A stretch of DNA of 64,000 bases, from the NCBI GenBank assembly GCA_047967505.1, contig CM106540.1; one strand, given 5' to 3'. Both the position numbers and the translations under genes were made by a program. Shown one piece after another: positions 22,985 through 35,061 of the stretch; within the stretch, counting starts at the first letter, position 1; each line of letters begins with the position of its first letter. Under the pieces are notes generated by a model that was not told where the DNA came from, did no database searches, and worked only from the letters and a program-made list of their open reading frames with translations. Source of the DNA: Dipteris shenzhenensis. Lineage: Eukaryota; Polypodiophyta; Polypodiopsida; Gleicheniales.

Positions 22985-25900
22985 AGGTTTTGATTCTTGG
23001 TGCACCATGGTGAAATCACGTGATGATGTTATATTTCTTCATCAAAGTAGCAAGCTCAATGATAAAAACTATGGTAAATTGAATTTCAAAATGTTGAACA
23101 TTTTTTAGCTGAAGGGTTTGTGGGACATGCTTGCCTTGAACATCATCAACTTCAATGTGAAGGATACTATGATACCTTTTCTTTGTGGGTAGACCTTAGC
23201 TGTACTTGCTTGTTGGAAGACTTTGAAAAGAACGTACAATGCCAACAACATGTCACGTATTCAACTTGTTAGTAGAGAATAAGCTGAACAACAATCTAAT
23301 GCTTCCAAATGAATCAAGTTCAGATTTCTTACTTAGATTAAAGGACCTCGGCCTAGTCTAGCTTGCCATCAATAGACTTGGACTAGATTATGGGCAGTTT
23401 GTGACTACATTAGTCACTCAAGATGCACCTCCATCATTTCAACTCATGTCAGACCTTGGGGCACCAACTCCTTTTAGTATGAAAACCTATCAAAATCTTG
23501 AGTAGGAGATGAATTTAACAATATGCCATGAGTAGAAATTATTCAAATTAACATGGTTGTGTTCTACACGAAAAGCGCTTCAAATATGTCTTTACACCTT
23601 GAAATTTGGGTAGCACATGAAAACGTTACATTCATTTGAAACGAGATGGGTTTTCACATTTTAGTGTATTTTTTGTTTTACACCCCCCTCATCCAAAAGA
23701 CCCCCCCCTTGGGCCTCACATATTATGAAAAATATGTACAAATCTTAAAATCTTGCATATTTTTCAAGGTATATACTTTATATTTTATGGGAAGGGGGAC
23801 ATGAAATTTCCATATTTTTCCCTTGCATATTTGAAAAATTTTAAAGAAATTCATGCATATTGTACATGGACCTTGTCCCCCTATACCCTGGATTTTGGAC
23901 AAGGGTAGTAACATATTACACATTGAGTTGGCACCCCAAGTGTCAAACATGCTCATGCAGGAGCAATTGATGCACAGTCTTAAAACGAATTCGAGGAATC
24001 ATGACACCACCTTCACAGCAAGAGGAGGTGTGAGAGGGTCATACAAAGGAAGAGGCAAGAAACTTCAGATGCTCTAGCAACCAAGGAAAATATCAGTACC
24101 AAGGCAGGCAGTCTCCATCTTCATCGACTCAAAGCATGGCCCTCCCACATAGAGCAGGACATGGAATCCCAAAGGTAGAGGTAACACTAGAAGAGGAGGA
24201 AATTAGGAAAGTACTCCTAGATGAGAGGGAAATTGCAACTATTATGGCATCCCAAGCCATTGGGAACCATAATGCATAAAGAAACGAAGGGATTTAGCCA
24301 ATGCAGGCCAGTCAAACAAGTCTCACAACTCTCACAGAGGTATCCATCATCAACATCAATCTGCCCACTATGCTTATGATGAAGACAACTCTTAGGACTA
24401 TCAACACAAAGCTCTCATATCACACTCACGCTCAATCTGAGAAGTTCCACATCTCAGTCACAGAAGGATGAGGTGGTAGAAAAGCAGACTTCAAAGCCTT
24501 GGTAGAAAAGCAGCCTGGTAAGTACCTAAACGTCCTCCGCTGTGACAATGGAGGTGAATACAAGTCCACAAAGCTCAATGCCTTTTGCAGACATCATGGC
24601 ATCACACATCAATTCACATGTAGATATACTTCTCAATAAAATGGGGTTGGTAAACAAAAGAACAAGGTGATTATAGAGTCATCTAGATGCATGCTTGATA
24701 AGAATAATGTTCCAATTCATTGCAAAACATGCCACCAAAAGAGGCATTCACAGGGACTGAGCCCTTTATTGGTCACTTGAGCATATTTGGCTCTCTTTCT
24801 TATGCTCATGTTCCCAATGCACTTAGGACTAACTTGATGTTAAGTCAATCAAGTGTGTTTTTCTTAGATATGGTGCAGAGTCGAAGGCATACCAACTCGA
24901 CGATCTATATCCAGGGATGTTATCATTGATGAGGCTTCATCATACTTTGACATTTCAACTATAGTTTCTACTCCGCCTCAGCCAGCAATTCCAATGATAC
25001 ATCAAAATTCTTTGCCTGTAGAGTCAGACAAGATGCACTCCAGAGTGATGACACTCAGAGTTAAGGCAATGAAAAGGTCCTTGACATAGTGGATATAGCA
25101 ACTACCACAGTCATCACTAAGATCAACTACAAGAGCAACTATGCATTCATGGCCAAAGTGATGGAATTTGATGAGCCGACCTCCTTCAAATATGCCTTTG
25201 AAGTCCCTGAGTGGCAACATGCAATGGATGAAGAGTACAATGCTCTTCTCAAGAACCATACTTGGACCTTGACAGATCTTCCTACAGAGAAGAATTCCAT
25301 AGGATGCAAATGGGTTTACAAAGTCAAACTCAACTCAAATGGAGAGGTTGATAGATACAAGGCCAGGTCGATAGCCAAGGGATATGCCCAGGAGTATGGT
25401 ACAAATTATTAGGAGACCTTTGCACTAGTTGTAAGAATGACTACCATCATAGCTCTTGCAACTCACTTTGATTGGCCTATCCACTAGATGGATATGAAGA
25501 ATCTACATGATACAGCCTCTAGGATATGCTATCAGTGGGATGGAACACAAGTTCTACAAGTTGTAGAAATTACTTTATAGTTTGAAACATCCTCCTCGTG
25601 CATGGGAATGCAAGGATTCATCGTAACTTTTTGACATCTAATTTTCAGCCACCAAATTCAAATCCATCTCTTTACATCAAAAAGACTATAGAAGGCATCC
25701 TTCTTATAGTGCTTTATGTTGATGACTTGATCATCACCATCTCCAATGGAAATCTCATCTCAAAAACAAAGAGTTAGCTTGCCTCAAATTTTGACATGAA
25801 GGATATGGGAGAACTCCATGATTTTCTTGGGATAGAAATATGGAGAAATAAAAGGACTACACTTTCTCAAGGCAAGTATACTCAAAAGGTACTTAAGCAG

Positions 25901-26640
25901 TTTCACCTACATGACTGCAAGCCACTCCCTACTCCTATGGAATGCAATATCAAGTTGTCACCATTTGACATTTCACTAGCTTCAGATCCTCTATAGGACA
26001 GACAACTCATTCGCAGCTTGATCTACTTGACTATCACTAGGCTAGACATCTCATATGCAGTTCGTGTTCTCAATTAGTTCATGTAGAATCCCAAGAAGAA
26101 TCACCTCCTTGCCAGCAAAGAGGATACCTTCATGGTACATGGGATCATGGACTATATTATGCCAAGTCATCTGACTTACACTTCTATGGATACACAGATG
26201 CCAGATTGGGTAGGTAGTGTAAATGATAGAATATCCACCAATGGAAATTTCTTTAGTCTTGGCTCCATATCTTTGTCATGGCAAAGCAAGAAGCAACCAA
26301 CAGTGGCATTGTCTTCCACCAAAGCAAAGTATAGAGGATCCACCAATGTGACATGTGAAGTTATTTAGTTTGGAAGGCCTCTTTCATAGATTGAGATCCT
26401 TTTCGGAGAGCATACTATGCTCTATTCAAATAATATGAGCAGCATTCAACTGGCAAAGAACCCAATGTTTCATGCCAGAATAACACTTTGAAGTGCATTA
26501 TCACTTCATCCATGAGAAAGTTCTTCGTGAAGAAATCGACTTGGTCCATTGTCAGACACAAGAATAGGTTGCAGATATCTTCACCAAGCCACTTTCCCTT
26601 GATAAGTTTGCACACCTTCGACATCATCTTGGTCTTCGCT
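22985..26640 (+). mobile_element. old, heavily decayed Ty1/copia internal region
   Basis: Broken translation shows copia domains in order. A gag start with KLNDKNYGKLNF lies near 23050. A zinc-knuckle relic near 24230 has its second Cys replaced (CNYYG). Integrase core traces with LRCDNGGEYKSTKLNAF lie near 24535. RT includes [20 protein letters not shown] (25290) and a YVDDLIIT block (25715), then FDMKDMGELHDFLGIEIW (25790). RNase H has FSLGSISLSWQSKKQPTVAL (26255). Stops and frameshifts are frequent throughout, so this copy is much older than the two full-length copia elements in the window. Confidence 0.8.
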
Positions 26641-26814
26641 AATTGTAACTCATGAGGGGCAAGTGAAGGTTAAGTTGTACACCTTTGTACATACTTTTTC
26701 CCACTGTGCTCTTTTTGCACTCTTGCGCATCTTTTCTGATCTTTGTTGCTGTTGCCATCATGCAACATGCAGAGAATCCAAAAATTGTGTTTTGTAAAGC
26801 ACCCTCTTCTTATA

Positions 26815-26866
26815 CAATGTAAATTGCATCTTAGGTTATGGGACAAACCCTAACCCTAACCCTAAG
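26815..26866. repeat. LTR-like fragment with telomere-like CCCTAA repeats
   Basis: ATGTAAATTGCATCTTAGG, a short gap, then three perfect CCCTAA units (26848-26865). The arrangement resembles the interior of the short LTR at 20847-21013. The hexamer is not the 7-bp Arabidopsis-type telomere unit, and the run is too short for a telomere. Confidence 0.4.
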
Positions 26867-27159
26867 AAAAAACTCTCTCCGGGGGTCTGTTCTACATTCC
26901 ATATGTCAAGTCAAGGCTGCCATATAATTACTTTCCATCGACATTGTTCATTATTATTGTTATCTGACCTTCTTCTTCAATGTACTAAATAGTCATTGAT
27001 GTAAAGGTCCCTAATGGGCCCTATGTATCTTGCTCAGTCATATCAGTTCCTTTCTTGGGGCCATAATACACATTCCTCCAAATGGAAGTGGAGTGTGTGT
27101 GTTTTTCCCACCAACCGCATACCCGCAAGTCCGACACACAATCCAAGTGAGGGCAGTAG

Positions 27160-27511
27160 TGTTGAGATATCGAGCTCCACTTGTGATATGCCAGGGTGAC
27201 CGTTGTGCATTTATGTTACCGACTTGTTAGCTGCAGATGCAGTTGGTACACTGCCCATGAATAATAGCTGGATGACAACTATCCTTATGTACTCTAGTTC
27301 GTGGCTCAGTTAGTATGCCACCTTAGTTAGCTGAGTTTGGTTTGAGACCCACATATAGGGTTCTTCTATTTCTTTGTACAAGAGTTCTTTTGGCTTTCAC
27401 AACTAAGAAGAGAAAAACTATTTTCAGCCTCCACCTTTGTGTGTATTCCCCCATTGTGTATGTGAGAAAGCCGCAAGTGAGACTCCTTCCTTCTCTCCCA
27501 CTATCTTCACA
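27160..27511 (+). repeat. 5' LTR of copia element C1
   Basis: Starts TGTTGAGATATCGAGC, ends CTATCTTCACA, 352 bp. It matches 32395-32746 with about ten substitutions and no indels noticed. The preceding 5 bp AGTAG recur after the 3' LTR. Confidence 0.95.
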
Positions 27512-27523
27512 TGGTATCAGAGC
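27512..27523 (+). other. primer-binding site of element C1
   Basis: TGGTATCAGAGC abuts the 5' LTR and is complementary to the 3' end of initiator tRNA-Met. Confidence 0.9.
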
Positions 27524-28056
27524 TTGGTTTGTGGTAAGGAGCTCAAGAAAGCAAACCAAGTTCGTGGTGTCCTGGTAAGAGGACTAGTGTTGCTTTCCTT
27601 TTTCGAGTTTGGGAGCAAATCTGTGCAGGTAGCACAGCCGAAAAGTGCAAGAGTGCATTGTCTCAGATTGAGACGCCCTTCATAGTGTGGCGAGAGGGCA
27701 ATATATGCTGTGGAAAGATGGCGATGCCCTCGATGACTTAATTTTTTTTATTTGAGGCCATCTCGGGGCCGTTTTGGAGGCGAAACTTCTCCACAAGCAC
27801 TGAGAAAAAGGCCCTGTTTTTGCTGTGCGACCACCGCTCTACAGGTCGGTGAAAAGTTACCACAGAAATTGCATCGTATGCCTATGCGCAGAGATACTGG
27901 GAGTTACAGAATCATCCTTATTGCCTATTGATGCAAAATCGTCACTAGGAAGTGACTATGTGGTCAAATACCACTTTCGTCAGTTTTGCAAATTTGCCCG
28001 TGTGAGGCAGAAGCTGTGGTTTTTTGTAGTGACAAAATATTTTGCAGTGTTCTGTA

Positions 28057-31000
28057 ATGGCGTCTGATTATCTTTCACAGATTGTCACTAAAAAGCTTGA
28101 TAAGAACAACTTCCAAGCATGGAAGTTTAGAATGACGAATTTCCTTATGGGAAAAGGCTATTGGGAGTTCATTACAGGAAATGAAGAAGAACCAGTCCTT
28201 CCTAATGTTCCCAATCAACAGGAAATGCAGGCATTTAAAGGATGGCATGAGAGAGCTAGAAAAGTTATGTACTGGCTATCTATCAGTATTTCGGATTCTA
28301 TAATTGTGCATATTCAAGATGCAAGTACGCCAAAGGAGGCATGGGATACTTTGGCAAAAATGTATAGCACAAATATGCAAGCTAGGAAAATGCAGCTCAA
28401 GTAGGAGTTGCACAATGTGCAGAGAGAAAATATGAGCATCAACGACTACCACATGAAGGTGAAGAAAATTGCAGATGCACTTGCTTCCATTGGGTCACCA
28501 ATGGAAGATGATGATTTAGTTTCTGTGACCTTGAATGGTCTAGGAAAGGATTATGCACAGTTTCAGACATCCATTTCCGTACGTGAAAAATTTCCTGATT
28601 TTGAGGAGTTTTTTGCTCTTCTAATTTCTGAAGAGGAGAGAAATGGTGATGCATCTTCTTCAGGAGGAACTTCAAAAGAAACTATCTTCTACTCAAATGT
28701 TGGAAGAGGTAGAGACAGAGGTAGAGGAGGCCAATTTGGAGGCCGTGGTAGAAATCAAAATATGCAGCAAACGCAAGAAAACCAGTCCTTTGGAGGAGGA
28801 CGTGGTAACTCTAGAGGCAAGGGGAGCCAAAGAGGTCGTGGTGGATGGCAGAGAGACCAAAATGCAAACAGCAATGTCGAATGCTACTATTGTGGTAAAA
28901 TGGGTTGTATGGCTAAAGACTGCTACAAAAAGCAAAATGACATTATGAATGGAAAATTGCAGCAAGGCAATTATGCATCCTCTAGTAGACAGGGTGATGA
29001 CAAAAATGAGCATTTGTTTATGGTGCAGCACATGACCAATTCTGTGACAACTGCAGAAGAAAGTAATGATGTGTGGTATGTTGACTCAGGTGCATCAAAC
29101 CACATGACAGGTCATGCAGAATGGATGCAAGAATGAAGGAAAATGGAAAGACCAGGATTTGTGGAGATTGGTGATGATACTGCACATCCTATTGTGCAGA
29201 TTGGTAAAATTCCTTTGTCTATGCAGGATGGGAAAAAGAAATGCCTATCTGATGTATTTCATGTCCTGAATATCACCAAGAACCTAGTCTCTGTTGGTCA
29301 AATGGTTGAGCAGGGCTTGCAGGTCAAATTTAATCCTCATGGATGCTTTGTTGAGGATAAAAAAAATAACGGTGGCTTGATAGCAAAAGAAAAGAAGAAG
29401 GGGAGGATGTTTACATTGGATGTGGACATGCCTGAATTGAGTGCAGTAATGTTTGCACATGGGATCGGTGTAGTTGCAGATATTGATATCTGGCACAAAC
29501 GCATTGGTCATGTTAATGTACAGTGACTTAAATCAATGCAGGCCCAAAATATTGTTGCAGGATTGCCTAAATTCAAGGTTGCAGAAATGCATAAGGTATG
29601 TGAAGCATGTCAATTTGGAAAACAGGTAAGGAAACCATTTCCTACACATGTTCAAGAGAGTAAGAAGCCATTGGAATTAGTCCACTCTGATGTGTGGACT
29701 ACTAAAGCTATATCTATTGGAGGCTATCATTATTTTGTCACTTTTATTGATGGCTACAGCAGAAAAGTTTGGGTGTATTTTATGAAAAAGAAAAGTGAAG
29801 TGTTTGGGCATTTCAAAGCTTTTAAAGCTATGGTTGAAAAAGAAACAGGCCTGCAAATAAAATGCCTAAGGTCAGATAGAGGGGGAGAGTACCTCTCAAA
29901 TGAGTTTGCAAGGTTCCTGCAAGAGCATGGCATAAAGCAGCAATATTCATGCAGTCATACCCCACAGCAAAATGGACTTGCACAAAGGAAAAACAGGCAT
30001 ATTGGAGAGGTATCTCGTGCCATGCTAAATGAAAAAGATCTGCTAGATTATTATTGGGCTGAAGCAGTTGCTACAGCAGTTTACATAATGAACAGAACTC
30101 CCACTGTAGCAATACATGTAGCAATACATGGCATGACGCCAGAGGAGATGTATACTGGTAGGAAACCAGATATTTCTCATTTAAAAATTTTTGGTTGCAT
30201 TGCCTATGTTCATGTGCCAGATGAGTTGAGGTCCAAGTTGGATCCAAAAGCTGATAAGTGCATCTTTATTGGTTATTCTCTGCAGCAGAAAGGGTATAGA
30301 TGCTATAACCCTTCTACTCATAAGTTTATAGTGAGCAGAGATGTTGTTTTTGATGAGATGGGCAGCTGGTATAAACCAATAAATGTGATTGATGATGTAG
30401 ATGCACAAAATGGTAATGCTGCACAGAATTCATAGCAGCAATCACAAAATATTAGTGGACCTATAGTGTCCTCTAGCAGTGGTTCGCATACTTCGCCACG
30501 GACAGGTAGATTGTGATCAGGAGAATCTCCTCAAAGCAATGCAGATAAAGGTATGCGGGTATCACGAAAAGGAAAAGAGAAGGTACATCACCCCATGTTT
30601 GATGTGAATACAGGTCACTCTTATGTGGATGGTGAATCCAGTGGCTCAGAACAGAGTATTGATGATGAGTTGGGTATTCCTTCTATTGTTATACCTGGAG
30701 TAAGGAAGACCAGGGATGTTTTGAGAGCACCTGGAAGTGAGCCTACTTTGCACGGGTCTACTAGAGCTAGGTATCCTATGGATAGGCTGAAATATGATGG
30801 ATTTACAACCACTCACTATGCTTATATGGTCAAAGTGATACAGGAACCAGAACCCACTTCTTTTGAGCAAGCCATGGGAAAAGAAAAATGGGAGAAGGCC
30901 ATGGATGAAGAAATGGATGCCTTGGAAGCAAATGCTACATGGGAATTGGTGCCTTTCCCTAAAGACAAGAATGCAATTGGCTGTAAGTGGGTTTATAAGG

Positions 31001-32434
31001 TGAAGCACAATGCAGATGGTTCTGTGAACAGATACAAGGCAAGATTAGTTGTCAAGGGGTATGCACAGACATATGGCATTGATTATGAAGAAACATTCAG
31101 TCCGGTTGCAAGGATGGCAACCTAAGAGCAGTCATTGCTATGGCTGCATCAAAGGGATGGTCTTTACATCAGATGGATGTAAAAAATGCCTTCTTGCATG
31201 GTGATTTGCAAGAAGAGGTCTTTATGGAGCAGCCACCAGGTTATGTTCATGCTATTCATCTTGAGTTTGTTTGCAGATTGAAGAAAGCCTTGTATGGCTT
31301 GAAGCAAGCACCTAGAGCATGGTCTGACAAGATAGGACAGTATTTTGTCACTATTGGCTTTCAAATTTCCAAGGCAGATTTCTCACTTTATGTGAGAAAA
31401 ACAGAGAAAGGTATTATGCTGCTTGTCATTTATGTTGATGATTTGATCATCACAGGTGATAGTGATGAAGACATCCTTCATGTGAAAATGCTATTGAAGC
31501 ATAAGTTTGAGATGAAGGATTTGGGAGAGCTATGTTATTTCTTGGGCATTGAGGTGATTAAATCACCAAGTGGGATACGGCTCTTACAGAGGCAGTATGG
31601 ATTGGACATGCTGTCCAAATATGGGATGACATGCTGTAAGCCTATTTCAGTTCCTTTGGAGCAGAATGTGAAGTTGAGCACAGATGCAGGTGAGCTTCTG
31701 GAAGACCCTACTATGTACAGGCGCATAGTAGAAAGTTTGATTTATATGACTATTACCAAGCCAGATTTGAGCTATGCTGTTGGATTGGTGAGTCAGTTTA
31801 TGCAGGCTCCAAGGAAACCGCATTTGGATGCAGCTAGATGCATATTCAGGTATGTGAAGTCCACATTGCAGTATGGACTATTTTATGAGGCTGGGGTTCA
31901 GATACAGTTGCATGGACACACTGATGCTAATTGGGCTGGTAGTATTTTTGATAGACGATCTACCAGTGGATATGTGTTCTCTTTTGGGAGTGCTGCAGTC
32001 ACTTGGAGTAGTAAAAAACAGCCTACAGTTGCCTTGTCGAGAGCACAGAGGCTGAGTACAGGGGTGCAGCAATGGCTGCATGTGAGGTAGCTTGGTTGCA
32101 TAAGCTACTTTATGATATGCATCAGTCTACAAATGGGCCAGTTATCTTTTATTATGACAACATGAGCAGTATACACTTGGCAAATAACCTAGTCTATCAT
32201 GCTAGAACAAAACACATTGAGGTACATTATCACTATGTGCGGGAGAAGGTTTTACTAGGTCTTATTGATCTAGTTTATGTCAGCACAGAGGATCAAGTAG
32301 CTGACATATTCATGAAGGCATTGGGCACAGAGAAGCTGCGCAAGTTCAGAGACCTGCTTAGTGTGCAAGAATTGGGATTGAGCTCGAGGGGGAGTGTTGA
32401 GATATCGAGCTCCACTCGTGATATGCCAGGGTGA
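28057..32434 (+). pseudogene. copia gag-pol polyprotein, defective (element C1)
   Basis: One long reading frame from ATG 28057. Gag is followed by a zinc knuckle near 28880 (CYYCGKMGCMAKDC, with Cys where His is expected), protease WYVDSGASNHM (29074) and integrase WHKRIGH (29491), LVHSDVW (29677), LRSDRGGEY (29869). The DDE glutamate position reads Gln in NGLAQRKNRH (29971). RT includes [13 protein letters not shown] and YVDDLIITG (31432). RNase H includes SFGSAAVTWSSKKQPT (31982). In-frame stops lie at 28402 (TAG), 29134 (TGA), 29524 (TGA), 30433 (TAG) and 30514 (TGA). A 1-nt deletion near 31122 and a 2-nt insertion near 32041 shift the frame. A 12-bp direct duplication (GTAGCAATACAT) lies near 30107. 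The frame ends 40 nt inside the 3' LTR. Confidence 0.92.
32382..32394 (+). other. polypurine tract of element C1
   Basis: GCTCGAGGGGGAG directly precedes the 3' LTR; the purine run AGGGGGAG would prime plus-strand synthesis. Confidence 0.85.
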
Positions 32435-32746
32435 CCGTTGTGCATTTATGTCACCGACTTGTTAGGTGCAGATGCGGTTGGTACACCGCCCATGAATAAT
32501 AGCTGGATGACAGCTATCCTTATGTACTCTAGTTCATGGCTCAGTTAGTATGCCACCTTGGTTAGCTGAGTTTGGTTTGAGACCCACATATAGGATTCTT
32601 CTATTTCTTTGTACAAGAGTTCTTTTGGCTTTCACAACTAAGAAGAGGAAAACTATTTTCAGCCTCCACCTTTGTGTGTATTCCCCCATTGTGTATGTGA
32701 GAAAGCCGCAAGTGAGACTCCTTCCTTCTCTCCCACTATCTTCACA
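32395..32746 (+). repeat. 3' LTR of copia element C1
   Basis: 352 bp, TG...CA ends, followed by TSD AGTAG. It differs from the 5' LTR at about ten positions, mostly transitions. Confidence 0.95.
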
Positions 32747-32751
32747 AGTAG

Positions 32752-34397
32752 TCCACTTATCACTCGGACAACTGCCTAGCAAATAAGCAAATGTAAATTG
32801 AACTTTTATGTGATGCAAAGTAAGGAATGTACCCATCCATCTCCTTAGTCTTCAGAAGTCATGGTTGCGACCGGGGAAGTCCTACTGTAGGAAGGTTCTA
32901 ATCACTCCCTGGCTCTTATCTTTCTCAAATATGTTTCCCTTAAAAATTTTAATCAGTTAAAAGCTAGATGGCATGGAAGACTGGCTTAACTATGCCTCTT
33001 ATTGACCCCAAACTCTTCTCGTGGAATGTTTTTTCCACTTTCCCCTTGTTAGCAGTTATATCTAGATTTCTTAAGGTAAGGTTATGAAGGTATCATTAAC
33101 CATGAACATGAGGGGAAAACATGGGGACATGTGGTAGCTAGCCTACCACATGTCACAAAGAAGGAGCTCTTAGATGGAGCTCGAAGAGGGGACGAAGTGG
33201 AAAGACAAGGGGCAGGCTTTGAGTGGGGAGAAGGTAGAAGGAAAAGCGGCAGATTTGGGAGGAAGGAGGAGATAGAAGGTCAATGGAATGGAGGAGATGG
33301 AAGTTCACCTTTGGGAGAAGGAGGAGATGGAAGGTCTCACAGCCATGGGTTAAGACTTAGCAAAATTTTCAAATGCCAATCCAGGTACGCAAGATGAATT
33401 GATTAGCAATCTAAGAACCTATCAATGCATGTGCCAAAAGGAGTTTCAAGTGTTTAAAACATGCATTTGTTTTTGGCCTTGGCAATTTCTAAATTATTTT
33501 TTGATTGATCTGTTTCCTTGATTCTAGCAAAGTAGACAAACGAGAGCTCCATTGGATTCAAACAACGGAAGTAAATTGGATTCCTGAATCTAGCCTTGAT
33601 AAAAGAAGCCAATAAGAAATCATTCCATATCTAGGGGAGAAGGAGACCCACCTTGCAACATTTAATTCCCAAACCACCATTGTTGGATTACTGGAAACTT
33701 TTCTATTGAACTAATAGTACAATCTGTAGAAGAATAAAGTAGCATTTACAGATGGAGCTAAATGGAGCGATCATATGCGTGTTTTTGCACAAAGTGCTTG
33801 ATGCGCTCCACCTGATGTTGAGATGATGGTCACAGAGTGGATCTCTTGCAACCATTTGCATTACTCTTAAGCCATAGCCAATTAAGATTATTCACATAAG
33901 AAATTGATCGAACGATGGGAGTGTAACTCCTTGAAGCAAATGCTTTCTGTTGGTTGGCTGAGGGAATATCCACCTTCAGATAGGGAGTGGTTGAGGATGG
34001 TCATGCATCTTTGCTCGTGCAAAGCACGAGTTTAGTACTCGTCAAAACTGTGGGGGAATAGTTATGGTCTAGGAGACACCATTGGCGTCTTACATTTGGT
34101 AGAGTGCAAAGCATGGGTTCAGTACTTGTCAAAACTGTGTGGCAATAGTTATGGTCTAGGAGACACCATTGGAGTCTTGCCTTCATTGGCTCGTATTTGG
34201 TAGATTATTCATTGTTAACTTTTACTTTCCATGTGTGCCATACAGGTAGGGTCAACTTTTACTTTCCTTTTGCCATACACTTTGGGTAAGGATGATGAAA
34301 GTCTAAGGAGAGGTTAGCCAAAAATTGTTTCAAATGGTTACTTAAAAGATAAAAAAAAGATTTGAGTACCAAAGCACAAAAAAAGATATTGTACATC
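32752..34397. other. no gene; one tandem duplication
   Basis: Intergenic DNA to the right of element C1. A tandem duplication of about 87-100 bp lies at 34017-34204; both units contain AATAGTTATGGTCTAGGAGA. A small duplication of GGTAGGGTCAACTTTTACTT-like sequence lies near 34210-34265. A purine-rich open frame near 33131-33397 has no family similarity. Confidence 0.5.
34017..34204. repeat. tandem duplication, period 87 bp
   Basis: Two units beginning GTGCAAAGCA at 34017 and 34104, both with GTCAAAACTGTG and GGTCTAGGAGACACCATTGG. The second unit is longer by about 14 bp. Confidence 0.8.
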
Positions 34398-34401
34398 AAA
34401 A
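34398..34401 (-). terminator. RNA polymerase III T-run after tRNA-Lys
   Basis: On the minus strand TTTT follows the tRNA 3' end after one nucleotide. This is the expected Pol III terminator and supports a functional nuclear gene. Confidence 0.75.
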
Positions 34402-34402
34402 G

Positions 34403-34475
34403 CGCCGGCCATGGGGCTCGAACCCATGACCACAAGGTTAAGAGCCTTGCGCTCTACCAACTGAGCTAGGCCGGC
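34403..34475 (-). tRNA. tRNA-Lys (anticodon CTT)
   Basis: A 73-nt sequence folds as a complete cloverleaf. The acceptor stem is GCCGGCC/GGCCGGC (7 bp) with discriminator G. The D arm is GCTC-AGTTGGTA-GAGC and the anticodon arm CAAGG-CTCTTAA-CCTTG, with anticodon CTT at plus-strand positions 34440-34442. The T arm is ATGGG-TTCGAGC-CCCAT. A-box (TAGCTCAGTTGG) and B-box (GGTTCGAGCCC) promoter elements are intact, there is no intron, and CCA is not encoded, as is usual for nuclear tRNA genes. A TTTT terminator follows. All stems pair without mismatch, so I consider it functional. Confidence 0.97.
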
Positions 34476-34942
34476 TGCTTGCTTCATCTAGGCAGAAAAA
34501 AATTTATAACTTCAAATATAGCCGCTTATGACTAAGCTCTCCAAATGCGACGATTGCCGCTACGCTACGCGTTTCGGAAACGAGAGGTATATCGCTTCTT
34601 CGTCGTTAGCCGATTGCAGGAATTAGATCCGTTGGTTTCTGAGCCAAGCAAGACTTCAAAGGTCTCAAACAAGCTGGTCAACCATCCTCGGTTTGGGAAT
34701 GCGCAATTAGTTACCGGCATGTTGCGTTTCTCTGCGATCAAACTTTCATAAGCACACATAACACAGAGTCACAGACGATGTTTTACCACACTATTCTCAC
34801 AAGAAATACTGGTCATGCGCTACTTACCTTAATTATAATTGCCCTTCTTGAAGCGACATCTAATCTCTAAGTCATGATTACAAACATGCAAGCATCTTTT
34901 CTATTGGTCTACATTCAACAAAATGTATTTCCTCAGAGGGTT

Positions 34943-35061
34943 AGAAATTTGTATTACAATCTCCATCAGGAAATGTTAATGCTACCTAGACACCTAAATA
35001 GGAAAATTCGTATAACAATCTCCATCAAGAAATGTTAATGCTACCTAGATGCCTAAATAGG
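34943..35061. repeat. tandem duplication, period about 59 bp
   Basis: Two units share CAATCTCCATCA, GAAATGTTAATGCTACCTAG and CCTAAATAGG. Noncoding. Confidence 0.8.

Larger units (their letters stand above)
27160..32746 (+). mobile_element. full-length Ty1/copia retrotransposon, inactivated (element C1)
   Basis: Complete structure: TSD AGTAG (27155-27159 and 32747-32751), a 352-bp 5' LTR, PBS, gag-pol, polypurine tract and a 352-bp 3' LTR. I counted about 10 differences between the LTRs (about 2.8%). The domain order gag, protease, integrase, RT, RNase H is that of copia. The coding region carries five in-frame stops and two frameshifts, and the integrase catalytic Glu is replaced, so the copy cannot be autonomous. 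Confidence 0.95.

Noticed and set aside
26848-26865. Interstitial telomere
   Set aside because: Only three CCCTAA units, not the plant heptamer, and positioned inside an LTR-like sequence.
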